NCBI GenBank assembly: GCA_023145835.1
Contig: JAGLDH010000135.1
Coordinates: 1 to 53,655 of the forward strand
Reading direction: 5' to 3'
DNA length: 53,655 bases
Source of the DNA: Methylococcales bacterium
GTDB taxonomy: Bacteria > Pseudomonadota > Gammaproteobacteria > Methylococcales > Methylomonadaceae
In this document: positions 9,258 through 16,893 of the stretch, in pieces
How positions within the stretch are numbered: the stretch's first letter is position 1
Layout: every line of letters begins with the position of its first letter
Program-made: the position numbers and the translations under genes
The notes under the pieces: generated by a model
The model's database searches: none
What the model saw: the letters and a program-made list of their open reading frames with translations, nothing else
What the model was told of the DNA's origin: nothing

Positions 9258-9836
9258 CTAATGGTTCATTGAAAAAAATAAAAAGATGATGAAAAAAACC
9301 TCAAAAGAGAGAAATCGCCCTTGTAAACGATAATCAACTTTTTTTGATAAAAGATGGAGTTTATTAGCATCTAGTTCACATAATATGGCGCCTGCTAACC
9401 CTATGAATATTAAAAAATAAGTGAAGTGATAGAGGTGTTTTAATTCGTGGGATACCAAATCAGAGAATAAATGAGAAAGAACAAAAGCTAAAAAGCATGT
9501 GCAGGCCAGCCATACGCCAAGTTCCATAGCATAAAATTTTATATGGAGAACTTCTTGCTCTTTTTTATGATGTAGAACATTTATTCTAGATGTAGCATAT
9601 AAAATAGGTAAGTAGACATAAAAAAGAATAGCGCCTAAGGGGTACATAAATAAAGAAATATGCTTTGAAAAGGCTAAGCCAAATGCAATAATAATAACTG
9701 AAAATAAGGAAATGGATCTCATTTTGTGATGAATTTTAACTATATCGACTTGGGTAAATAATATGTTCATTATATAACAAGTAAGTGAGTTTGGCTTATA
9801 CTTCGCGTGGTGACTAATGCGGAATTTATTACACAT
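9258..9836 (-). CDS. Multi-pass membrane protein, unknown function
   Basis: The frame could encode up to 192 residues with four or five hydrophobic segments, the first starting near residue 40 and the last at the C-terminus (Phe-Phe-Ile-Ile-Phe-Leu-Phe-Phe). Conserved-looking His residues lie near 36-37, 57, 129 and 133, which could mean heme or metal contacts, but I recognise no family. The start is uncertain: in-frame ATGs at 9836, 9770 and near 9722 all lack a good ribosome binding site. It stands alone, convergent with dnaQ across the palindromic element and divergent from the PQQ-associated cassette. Confidence 0.5.
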   Translation of the reverse strand: MCNKFRISHHAKYKPNSLTCYIMNILFTQVDIVKIHHKMRSISLFSVIIIAFGLAFSKHISLFMYPLGAILFYVYLPILYATSRINVLHHKKEQEVLHIKFYAMELGVWLACTCFLAFVLSHLFSDLVSHELKHLYHFTYFLIFIGLAGAILCELDANKLHLLSKKVDYRLQGRFLSFEVFFIIFLFFSMNH

Positions 9837-9952
9837 TATTATTATCGCGATCAGTGATTATTTGGATGGAGAAAGTAGAGTAACTATTGAGCAATGATGT
9901 AGGCGATATCATTAGCGTATAACAAGCACCGCAACCATTTTAGCAATGCAGT

Positions 9953-9971
9953 CTATCGATTTAACCGATAG
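9953..9971. promoter_or_regulatory. Small inverted repeat upstream of PQQ-type ABC cassette
   Basis: CTATCG (9953-9958) and CGATAG (9966-9971) form a symmetrical site separated by 7 bp, about 40 bp before the first gene of the cassette. The size and position suit an operator or a leader hairpin. Nothing further supports it. Confidence 0.3.
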
Positions 9972-10009
9972 AAATCTGCAACAGTGATTATGTGGAGAAT
10001 ATATATTCC

Positions 10010-11332
10010 ATGCAAAATAAACAACACAGGTTACTCATGAGTAGAGTTTTATTAATACATTCTTTTTTGATTTTTCTTTGGTCTATAAACTTAGTTCATG
10101 CAGATGAAAAACAGCTTATAAAGATCGCTTTTATTAGTCAGGAGGATAAAGTCCCTGCTGCACTGTCTAACCTTGATCCTTTTATTCAGCATAAAGGGCT
10201 AATGGGGGCTGATATAGCAATAAAAGATAATAATACAACAGGCCAATTTACAGGCCAGAAATATGAGATAAAAAAGATCCTAATTCCTATTTCAGCAGAT
10301 ATCATTCAAGAGTATAAAAAACAGGTTAGTGATGATATTGTCTTTGTGGTAACCAATTTACCAACTGAGCAATTAAAAAAAATAACTGAACTTGATTCAA
10401 GTCAATGGAAATTATTTTTTGATGCAAAAACAATAGATGATGCGTTAAGAAATGAACAGTGTTTGGATAATGTGCTTCATATGTTACCAAGTAGAGCAAT
10501 GCGAGCAGATGCATTAGCTCAATATATGATGAAAAAACGATGGAATAAATGGTTTTTAGTGACTGGGCCAAGCCCTGATGATAAAAATTATTCTTTAGCA
10601 ATTAAACGAGCTGCTAATCGTTTTGGAATAAAAATTGTAGCTGAAAAACAGTGGACACATACTTATGATGCGCGTAGAACTGCTCAGTCTGATGTGCCTG
10701 TATTTACTCAAGAAAATGAACATGATGTCTTGGTCATTTCTGATGTTCAAGGGCTGTTTGGCGAATATTTTACCTATCGAACATGGATTCCTCGACCTGT
10801 TATAGGTACGCAGGGGTTAGTATCTACTTCATGGCATAGAACTCATGAGCAGTGGGGAGCTGTTCAAATTCAGAATCGGTTTAAAGAACATGCTGGGCGT
10901 TGGATGGAAGAGGAAGATTATGGTGCATATTTAGCGGTAAGATCTATAGGAGAAGCCTCTGTTCGAACGCAATCTAATAAGATGCAAATAATAAAAGATT
11001 ATTTGTTAAGCGATGAATTTGCTTTACAAGGCTATAAAGGAAAGCCTTTATCGTTTCGGACGTGGAATGGTCAATTAAGACAACCTGTTTTATTGGCGGC
11101 AGCTCGTTCTTTAGTTTCTGTGGCACCCATAGAGGGTTTTTTACATCCTACATCAGAGTTGGATACTTTAGGCTTTGATCAATCAGAATCAAGCTGTAAT
11201 AACGTACCAAATAAAAATAATACTTTGTTACCAGAAGTTGCCAGTGAAAGGGATAGTAAGAGTGACAGTAAGATGGAAATGATAAAAACTAAGTTGAAAA
11301 AACTTATAGAACAAATAACCCGTCAATTATAA
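10010..11332 (+). CDS. PQQ-dehydrogenase-associated ABC substrate-binding protein
   Basis: This is a periplasmic binding-protein-like product (440 residues from the ATG at 10010). It starts with a signal peptide whose hydrophobic core is followed by Val-His-Ala-Asp near residue 31. A GTG at 9992 is also in frame, but GGAGA lies just after it and fits the ATG better. The Leu/Ile/Val-binding-like fold, including the stretch near Trp-Phe-Leu-Val-Thr-Gly-Pro-Ser, matches the binding protein found in ABC systems linked to PQQ-dependent alcohol dehydrogenases (TIGR03863-type). The C-terminus carries an extra Ser/Lys-rich tail of about 60 residues. It is first in a four-gene operon with a beta-propeller, an ATPase and a permease. 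The ligand is unknown. Confidence 0.82.
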   Translation: MQNKQHRLLMSRVLLIHSFLIFLWSINLVHADEKQLIKIAFISQEDKVPAALSNLDPFIQHKGLMGADIAIKDNNTTGQFTGQKYEIKKILIPISADIIQEYKKQVSDDIVFVVTNLPTEQLKKITELDSSQWKLFFDAKTIDDALRNEQCLDNVLHMLPSRAMRADALAQYMMKKRWNKWFLVTGPSPDDKNYSLAIKRAANRFGIKIVAEKQWTHTYDARRTAQSDVPVFTQENEHDVLVISDVQGLFGEYFTYRTWIPRPVIGTQGLVSTSWHRTHEQWGAVQIQNRFKEHAGRWMEEEDYGAYLAVRSIGEASVRTQSNKMQIIKDYLLSDEFALQGYKGKPLSFRTWNGQLRQPVLLAAARSLVSVAPIEGFLHPTSELDTLGFDQSESSCNNVPNKNNTLLPEVASERDSKSDSKMEMIKTKLKKLIEQITRQL

Positions 11333-11347
11333 TAAAGGGATGTACTA

Positions 11348-12328
11348 ATGAAATTACAATTTTTTTGTGTTGGTTTTATCAACGCTGTACTAGGCTTAAC
11401 GACTCTTACTTTTACTGCTCAGGCAGAAACTGTTTTTATCACTTTAGAAAAAGATAATGCCTTGGCTGTAGTTGATCCGATAAAAGGAGAATTGATAAAA
11501 ACAATAAATATAGGGCAACGTCCAAGGGGGGTTGCAATTAGTCCAGATAATAAATACTTGTATATTGCAACCAGTGATGATGATACGGTTAAAATTATTG
11601 ATACTGAATCTTTAAAGGAAGTAGGACAGTTACCATCAGGAGAAGATCCTGAAACTTTTGCATTAAATTCAAAAGGGGATCGATTATATGTATCGAATGA
11701 AGATGATAATTTAGTGACAGTGATTGATATTATTAACAAAAAGGCTATTGCGCAAATAAAAGTAGGCGTTGAGCCAGAAGGGATTGCCGTCAGCCCTGAT
11801 GACAAATGGGTTGTAAGTGCATCAGAAACGACGAATATGATCCATTGGATTGATGCTAAAACCAATGCAATTGTAGAGAATACATTAGTTGACCCTCGTC
11901 CTAGAGCAGCCAGCTTTACTGCTGATAATTCACAATTATGGGTGACATCAGAAATTGCTGGAACTTTGATGATTTTAGATGTTAAAAGTAAGAAAATAAT
12001 TAAAACAATTAGGCTAGATATCCCGGGTGTTTCAACGGATAAAATTCAGCCTGTAGGTATCGTCATTGATAAAGATATGCGTTGGGGATATGTTGCTATT
12101 GGGCCGGCTAATAGGGTGGCCGTTATTAATGCCCAAACCTTGAAGGTTGAAAAATTTCTTTTAGTAGGGCAGCGCGTTTGGAATTTGGCATTTTCGCCTA
12201 ATCAAAAAAGGTTATATACCACTAATGGACGTAGTAGTGATATATCAATTATTGATCTTGATAATCATAAAGTGACTAAATCAGTGGGGGTAGGGCGGTT
12301 TCCATGGGGAGTTGTTTCAAAACCATGA
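11348..12328 (+). CDS. YVTN beta-propeller protein of PQQ-type ABC system
   Basis: The 326-residue product has a signal peptide (cleavage near Ala-Gln-Ala-Glu, residue 26) followed by about seven repeats of the YVTN/lactonase propeller type. Each repeat has Asp-(Lys)-Tyr/Trp-Leu/Val-Tyr-Val and an Ile-Asp-Thr/Leu core with Ser-Pro-Asp turns. It matches the propeller protein encoded in PQQ-associated ABC cassettes (TIGR03866-type). It is probably periplasmic, as a scaffold or ligand binder. It starts 15 nt after the binding-protein gene, and its stop overlaps the ATPase start by 4 nt (ATGA), so translation is coupled. Confidence 0.87.
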   Translation: MKLQFFCVGFINAVLGLTTLTFTAQAETVFITLEKDNALAVVDPIKGELIKTINIGQRPRGVAISPDNKYLYIATSDDDTVKIIDTESLKEVGQLPSGEDPETFALNSKGDRLYVSNEDDNLVTVIDIINKKAIAQIKVGVEPEGIAVSPDDKWVVSASETTNMIHWIDAKTNAIVENTLVDPRPRAASFTADNSQLWVTSEIAGTLMILDVKSKKIIKTIRLDIPGVSTDKIQPVGIVIDKDMRWGYVAIGPANRVAVINAQTLKVEKFLLVGQRVWNLAFSPNQKRLYTTNGRSSDISIIDLDNHKVTKSVGVGRFPWGVVSKP

Positions 12329-13080
12329 ATGGAAAAAATGTAAACATTGTGACAGCCTTAGATGTTGAAAAGCTGTGTTTTTCGTATGGAAAAAAAACAG
12401 CACTTAATCAGGTGAGTTTTTCTGTTAGAGCCTCGGAGTGTACTATTCTACTTGGGCCTAACGGAGCAGGTAAAAGTACACTGTTTTCGTTAATTACACG
12501 ATTATATGATTCAAAACAAGGAAAAATTGAGCTTTGTGAGTTTGATATAAAAAAACAGACTAGACAAGCGCTTTCAAGATTAGGTGTCGTCTTTCAGCAA
12601 ACAACGTTGGATATGGACTTAACTGTGATGCAAAATTTATATTACCATACTGCCCTCCATGGAATAGGACGAAAATTGGCAAAACAGCGTATTCAGGAAG
12701 AGTTAGAACGTTTAAATATGTATGAGAGACGTTCAGAAAAAGTACGAGAATTGAATGGTGGGCATAAAAGAAGGGTGGAAATTGCTAGAGCATTATTGCA
12801 TAAACCTTCTTTATTATTATTAGATGAACCAACCGTTGGGTTGGATGTGCCTAGTAGACAGTCTATTGTTGAACATGTTCATCAATTGGTTTCGAATCAT
12901 GACTTAGCCGTTCTATGGGCGACTCATTTGATAGATGAAATTTTCCCTGAAGATCAACTTATTATACTACATCAGGGACAAATTAAAGCTCAGGGAACCA
13001 TTGATGATGTGTTGCATACGACAAATACATCATCAATTGGTGGTGCATTCAAGCAATTAACTCAAGGAAAGAAAATATGA
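12325..13080 (+). CDS. ABC transporter ATP-binding protein (PQQ-associated)
   Basis: The 251-residue ATPase, counted from the ATG that overlaps the upstream stop, has Walker A GPNGAGKST (44-52), a Q-loop Val-Val-Phe-Gln-Gln and Walker B Leu-Leu-Leu-Leu-Asp-Glu-Pro near 165. The H-loop reads Ala-Thr-His-Leu. The signature motif reads Leu-Asn-Gly-Gly-His-Lys-Arg-Arg (about 143-150) instead of the common Leu-Ser-Gly-Gly-Gln. An earlier in-frame ATG at 12304 lies inside the propeller gene and is less likely. It resembles the ATPase of PQQ-linked ABC systems (TIGR03864-type) and energises the permease encoded next, with which it overlaps by 4 nt. Confidence 0.88.
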   Translation: MNGKNVNIVTALDVEKLCFSYGKKTALNQVSFSVRASECTILLGPNGAGKSTLFSLITRLYDSKQGKIELCEFDIKKQTRQALSRLGVVFQQTTLDMDLTVMQNLYYHTALHGIGRKLAKQRIQEELERLNMYERRSEKVRELNGGHKRRVEIARALLHKPSLLLLDEPTVGLDVPSRQSIVEHVHQLVSNHDLAVLWATHLIDEIFPEDQLIILHQGQIKAQGTIDDVLHTTNTSSIGGAFKQLTQGKKI

Positions 13081-13880
13081 ATCTCATTCACTATTGGCGA
13101 GCTATGTGGGGAATCATTGGTCGAGAGTTATGGCGTTTTGTTCGACAAAAGGAACGATTTGTCTCTGCATTAGTTCGCCCATTAGTTTGGTTGTTTATTT
13201 TTGCAGCAGGATTTAGAGCGACTTTAGGGGTCGCTATTAGTCCTCCATATGAGACTTATATTTTATATGAGGTTTATATTACGCCTGGATTAGTAGGTAT
13301 GATTCAACTCTTTAATGGGATGCAAAGTTCATTATCTATGGTTTATGACAGAGAGATGGGGAGTATGCGGATTTTGATGGTATGCCCTCTACCAAGATGG
13401 TTTTTGTTAATGAGTAAGCTAATTGCCGGTGTCTCTGTTTCAATATTACAAGTTTATGTGTTTTTAACGATTGCCTGGTTTTATGATATTCAAGCTCCAT
13501 GGAAAGGTTATTTATGGGTATTACCCGCATTAATACTGTCAGGCTTGATGTTAGGTGCATTAGGATTATTATTATCTTCATTTATTAAACAATTGGAAAA
13601 CTTTGCAGGCGTAATGAATTTTGTAATTTTTCCACTTTTTTTTATGTCTACTGCTTTGTACCCCTTATGGAAAATGAAAGAATCGAGTGAGTTTTTACAT
13701 AACCTTGCATTCTATAACCCTTTTTCTCAGGCTGTAGAACTGATCCGATTTGCTTTATATGGTGAATTTAATCAATATGCTTTTTTGTGTACATTAGTTG
13801 CCTTTATTTTTTTTATGATCATTGCAATTTGGGGTTACAATCCATCAAAAGGCATGATGATGAAAAAAGGGGGAAAGTAA
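13077..13880 (+). CDS. ABC-2 type permease, PedC-like
   Basis: The 267-residue inner-membrane protein has six hydrophobic segments and the ABC-2 hallmark Tyr-Asp-Arg-Glu-Met-Gly-Ser-Met-Arg-Ile-Leu near residues 89-100. It also has a Phe-Pro-Leu-Phe-Phe-Met-Ser-Thr-Ala-Leu-Tyr-Pro motif near 185-196. This is the layout of PedC-type permeases (TIGR03861-like), which accompany quinoprotein alcohol dehydrogenases in pseudomonads and methylotrophs. ABC-2 permeases usually export, so the presence of a binding protein in the cassette is intriguing. It is last in the operon; a 10-bp inverted repeat follows at 13906-13943. Confidence 0.86.
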   Translation: MNLIHYWRAMWGIIGRELWRFVRQKERFVSALVRPLVWLFIFAAGFRATLGVAISPPYETYILYEVYITPGLVGMIQLFNGMQSSLSMVYDREMGSMRILMVCPLPRWFLLMSKLIAGVSVSILQVYVFLTIAWFYDIQAPWKGYLWVLPALILSGLMLGALGLLLSSFIKQLENFAGVMNFVIFPLFFMSTALYPLWKMKESSEFLHNLAFYNPFSQAVELIRFALYGEFNQYAFLCTLVAFIFFMIIAIWGYNPSKGMMMKKGGK

Positions 13881-13905
13881 TGCAATTGGTTGAAATACTC
13901 TATTA

Positions 13906-13943
13906 AAATTCATAATAAATGAAATAATATTCGTTATGAATTT
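13906..13943. terminator. Inverted repeat after the ABC cassette
   Basis: AAATTCATAA (13906-13915) and TTATGAATTT (13934-13943) are perfectly complementary around an 18-nt loop, 26 bp after the permease stop. The stem is AT-only and there is no proper T-run after it, so termination would be weak. Confidence 0.35.
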
Positions 13944-13981
13944 CTTAAAATAGACTAAACTCTATTTAAATTAAAGTAATT

Positions 13982-14013
13982 AACTTATTAACTTATTAAC
14001 TTATTGGCTTATC
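13982..14013. repeat. Octamer tandem repeat before the 521-aa gene
   Basis: Three exact copies of AACTTATT (13982-13989, 13990-13997, 13998-14005) and a fourth diverged copy GGCTTATC (14006-14013) lie immediately before the GTG start at 14015. They occupy the place where a promoter or ribosome binding site is expected; no Shine-Dalgarno sequence is visible. Confidence 0.85.
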
Positions 14014-14014
14014 A

Positions 14015-15580
14015 GTGAAGAACTCATTTTATCTTGTTACTCCAGAGCAAAAAAATAATAAGGAATTATTTGCGTCTTTTGAAAAAACGGCAGTTAATCA
14101 ATGGATTTCTTCAGTGCCCATTGCAGACCCAAATTTGACAGCACAATTGTTTGATGATTTTATTGTTAAGTTTATTAGCACAAAAATGTCTGCTCAACAT
14201 CGATTAGAAATAGCTGAATTAATTAGACCTCTATTTTTAAGTATAAAAGAATCACTTTATTCCCAATTAACTAAAATTGGCTTCCCTAAAGGAAAAGACG
14301 AAAAAAAAACTTTCAACCTTCTTGTTTCAATAGAAAAAAAATTTAGTGTTGGATATTGGTTGGTTGCCCAAGAAATAACACGTAGACAAGTTGGGTGGCT
14401 TCAAGGAAAAAATGTAACGCTAGCCCTTCAGCGAACAATTAAAGGGTTAACAGGAATTGTCGTCACCTATTCTATTATGTTATTACATATTCCTGACTGG
14501 ATTTGGATTGATCTCCATTCATTATACAAATTGAGCGTAAGGATAAAAAAAGAAACGGTAAAGGTACCTGAAGAATCAAATTTTTTAGGAAAAGATTCAA
14601 CAGCTGAAGAGTCTTATATTGAGGCTTTGTTGTTTAGTCTTTCAGACTCATCAAGCTTGATGCAAAAAGAAAAACTACAAGTTATAGGTTTAATTAGTCA
14701 ATTAAGTCAATTTGTTAGCATTGAAAAACAACCTGTAAAAAGTCAAAATATACAATGTATTATATTAGATGAAGAAGATAGGGCGCCCTATTTTAGTAAT
14801 ATTTATAATCAAATAACAGATTCTAAAGTTTTTCTTAATCTAACTACGCTGTATAGTGCTCTTAACCTATCGGATCAATTCAGCATTAAGGATCAACCAC
14901 GCTTTAATACTCTTACTCCTTCAGATAATATACCTGAAAAACCTTCGTTAGAGTTGTTGACACATGTTCTTAATCATTGGAAAGGTGAAGAATTAAATGA
15001 TAAATCACTTTTTCCTGATAGATTAGATAGGTATATCACTCTGGGGGTATCTGCCACTCATTCTTTACAATCTGAATTAAATGAAGAAACAAACAAAGAA
15101 GTTTTGGCAAAATCATTTTCCGAAAGTGAATTGTCGTGTTCATCTTTTAATGAAGGTGTTTTGTCAATTGGTAGCTTGATAAGTTATAGATTGTCTAAGG
15201 ACCCTATATCCCAGCGTTGTTTAGGTGTGGTCAACAGAATATTAATGCCAAAGTTGAATGGAAAGGTTATATTTGAACTATCGTTATTGACAACAATTTC
15301 ATACGCTGTCAGTTATTTGAAAGATGATGCTAATTTAGACGATGAGCGTCAAAAGGCATTACTTTATCGTGTAAAAGAAAAAACTTATATTTTAATGGAT
15401 AGGTATACGCATAATGATGGAGATATTATGCGTATGTTTATGGATGAAAAAAATTTCCTTATTATACTAGGAGGAAAGAAAAATATAGGACTTGGGTATT
15501 GGCAGTTTGAATGTCGCCGTATTGATGTAAATAGGGTTTCTAAGTCAGCTAAAAAAAATATATTGGGTTTTTTTGTATAG
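14015..15580 (+). CDS. Large soluble helical protein, unknown function
   Basis: The 521-residue protein has no signal peptide or membrane segment. The N-terminal 180 residues are strongly helical, with an Arg-Leu-Glu-Ile-Ala-Glu-Leu-Ile-Arg-Pro-Leu motif (about 67-77). Near 164 is a Trp-Ile-Asp-Leu-His-Ser-Leu-Tyr motif that recalls helical domains of some beta/gammaproteobacterial cyclic-di-GMP-binding (PilZ-associated) proteins. I am not sure of that match, and no clear PilZ RxxxR motif is seen. The C-terminus (Asn-Ile-Gly-Leu-Gly-Tyr-Trp) is beta-rich. The start is doubtful: GTG at 14015 has no ribosome binding site and follows a tandem repeat; the next ATG is about 57 codons in. It is downstream of, but separated from, the ABC cassette. 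Confidence 0.65.
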   Translation: MKNSFYLVTPEQKNNKELFASFEKTAVNQWISSVPIADPNLTAQLFDDFIVKFISTKMSAQHRLEIAELIRPLFLSIKESLYSQLTKIGFPKGKDEKKTFNLLVSIEKKFSVGYWLVAQEITRRQVGWLQGKNVTLALQRTIKGLTGIVVTYSIMLLHIPDWIWIDLHSLYKLSVRIKKETVKVPEESNFLGKDSTAEESYIEALLFSLSDSSSLMQKEKLQVIGLISQLSQFVSIEKQPVKSQNIQCIILDEEDRAPYFSNIYNQITDSKVFLNLTTLYSALNLSDQFSIKDQPRFNTLTPSDNIPEKPSLELLTHVLNHWKGEELNDKSLFPDRLDRYITLGVSATHSLQSELNEETNKEVLAKSFSESELSCSSFNEGVLSIGSLISYRLSKDPISQRCLGVVNRILMPKLNGKVIFELSLLTTISYAVSYLKDDANLDDERQKALLYRVKEKTYILMDRYTHNDGDIMRMFMDEKNFLIILGGKKNIGLGYWQFECRRIDVNRVSKSAKKNILGFFV

Positions 15581-15906
15581 AAAATGATGATGAAAAGTGA
15601 AGTTTTTTTTCAAGAAACTAAATGATCACTTGAAAAGTTTTGTCAGCATGATACCTTTGTCCATTCAATTATAACTATAAATGAATATGGGTTAGGTGGT
15701 TTAGTAAAATAAAGTTGCTAGAGATATAAAACTTTGTTTCTTAGCTCTCTACTTTGCAGCTCCTACATTGCTCTAATATATTATAATAACGGGATCTTAA
15801 GTGGTTCAGTTATGGATAATAGTGCAAGCAAAGTTGGTCGCTATAGTTTGACTGGTCGCCTTAGATACCGAACATATTCTAAAAGCTTTTATATAAGAGG
15901 AAAAAG
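15581..15906 (+). other. Mostly gene-free interval with a possible 32-codon ORF
   Basis: The interval is AT-rich with no long frame. A short frame from the ATG at 15812 runs 32 codons and stops at 15910, overlapping the next gene's ATG as ATGA. It would give a basic peptide rich in Arg, Lys, Ser and Tyr. The ribosome binding site is poor (AAGTGG), so translation is uncertain. TATATTATAATAA near 15777 could be a -10 region. Confidence 0.3.
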
Positions 15907-16464
15907 ATGAGTAATGACGAGAACTCTAAAGAGACAGTAAATGAAATGGCAGATAAGGCTGAAGAAATGCTGGATGATGCAGTCGATCAGGCTGAAGAAA
16001 TGATAGATGATGCCGTTGAAACTGTTTCCGAAACAGCAGAAAGTGCTGGATCAAAAATCACGGCATTAAAGGAATCAAATCCTAAGCTATTTTACGGTGG
16101 AATTGGAGCAATCATTTTATTGTTGTTAATTTTAATGATGAGCAGTGGAGGAAGTACTAAACCTCTTCCACAAGCCAAAGTAGTTGGCTTGTCAGTTGGC
16201 CAAACGTATTCTTTAAAGGGGGTGAATACTTATGATCCTGATGCAACTGTTAGATTAGTGGCTGTTCCAGGTTCTATGGCAGCTTATGATGAAACGAAAG
16301 AAAATGGTGAAAAAGAAGTCTGTAAACATATGCCTCAAGGAACAACAGTAAAACTTATACAGATACAAGAAGCTTTTGGCAAAGCTAAGTTTGTAGAAGT
16401 AGAAATGACTGACGGTGACTGTGCCGGTAAAAAAGGATGGACAATTTCTAATAATTTAAACTAA
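15907..16464 (+). CDS. Membrane-anchored acidic protein, unknown function
   Basis: The 185-residue protein starts after a strong AGAGGAAA ribosome binding site. Residues 1-50 form an acidic helical region with two near-copies of Ala-Glu-Glu-Met-(Leu/Ile)-Asp-Asp-Ala-Val, likely a coiled coil. A single membrane helix follows at about 61-79. The C-terminal half (about 90-185) is compact with two Cys residues (in Val-Cys-Lys and Asp-Cys-Ala-Gly) that could form a disulfide. Near its end lies Lys-Lys-Gly-Trp-Thr-Ile, which resembles a bacterial SH3-like fold. Type II topology would put that part in the periplasm. I do not recognise a named family. It precedes tRNA-Gly by about 50 bp but is probably a separate transcript. 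Confidence 0.7.
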   Translation: MSNDENSKETVNEMADKAEEMLDDAVDQAEEMIDDAVETVSETAESAGSKITALKESNPKLFYGGIGAIILLLLILMMSSGGSTKPLPQAKVVGLSVGQTYSLKGVNTYDPDATVRLVAVPGSMAAYDETKENGEKEVCKHMPQGTTVKLIQIQEAFGKAKFVEVEMTDGDCAGKKGWTISNNLN

Positions 16465-16515
16465 ATCATTGACGAAATAGATTCAGCTAATTATAATAGT
16501 TGAATAAATTGAATT

Positions 16516-16591
16516 GCGGGAATAGCTCAGCTGGTAGAGCACAACCTTGCCAAGGTTGGGGTCGCGAGTTCGAATCTCGTTTCCCGCTCCA
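16516..16591 (+). tRNA. tRNA-Gly (anticodon GCC)
   Basis: A complete 76-nt cloverleaf with encoded CCA: acceptor GCGGGAA/TTCCCGC, D-arm GCTC/GAGC, anticodon loop TTGCCAA (anticodon GCC) and T-loop TTCGAAT. It is followed after a few bases by an intrinsic terminator. Confidence 0.97.
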
Positions 16592-16600
16592 ATTGATTTA

Positions 16601-16630
16601 AAAAAAAGCCGCGCATAGCGCGGCTTTTTT
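16601..16630 (+). terminator. Intrinsic terminator after tRNA-Gly
   Basis: GCCGCGC (16608-16614), loop ATA, GCGCGGC (16618-16624), then six T; seven A precede the stem, so it could work in both directions. It sits between tRNA-Gly and tRNA-Cys, which implies that tRNA-Cys has its own promoter or depends on read-through. Confidence 0.9.
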
Positions 16631-16646
16631 GTTTATATATCTTTTC

Positions 16647-16720
16647 GGCTGCGTAGCAAAATGGTTATGCAGTGGCCTGCAAAGCCATCTACACCAGTTC
16701 GATTCTGGTCGCAGCCTCCA
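16647..16720 (+). tRNA. tRNA-Cys (anticodon GCA)
   Basis: A complete 74-nt cloverleaf with encoded CCA: acceptor GGCTGCG/CGCAGCC with discriminator T, anticodon loop CTGCAAA (GCA) and T-loop TTCGATT. The D-arm is the short form seen in gammaproteobacterial tRNA-Cys. It lies 17 bp beyond the terminator that follows tRNA-Gly. Confidence 0.97.
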
Positions 16721-16893
16721 TAGATTGTTAAGCTGAGTTTCTGTTAGAACATCTCCTATACAACCATAACTACATCCTTTCTTTGGTTGAAGGGAAGTCT
16801 AAAATTATTATTTCTTCTATTCCCCCTCGTATAAAATGAAAAGGAGCTGGCTATTTTTTTTCATTTAATGTAGCAATAGCTATATTTTGATGG

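Noticed and set aside
11419-11865. 148-codon antisense frame in the propeller gene
   Set aside because: It mirrors a repeated coding sequence; the Ser/Ile-rich composition is typical of antisense shadows.
13982-14013. CRISPR-like repeat
   Set aside because: The units are 8 bp and adjacent, without spacers, so this is a simple tandem repeat.
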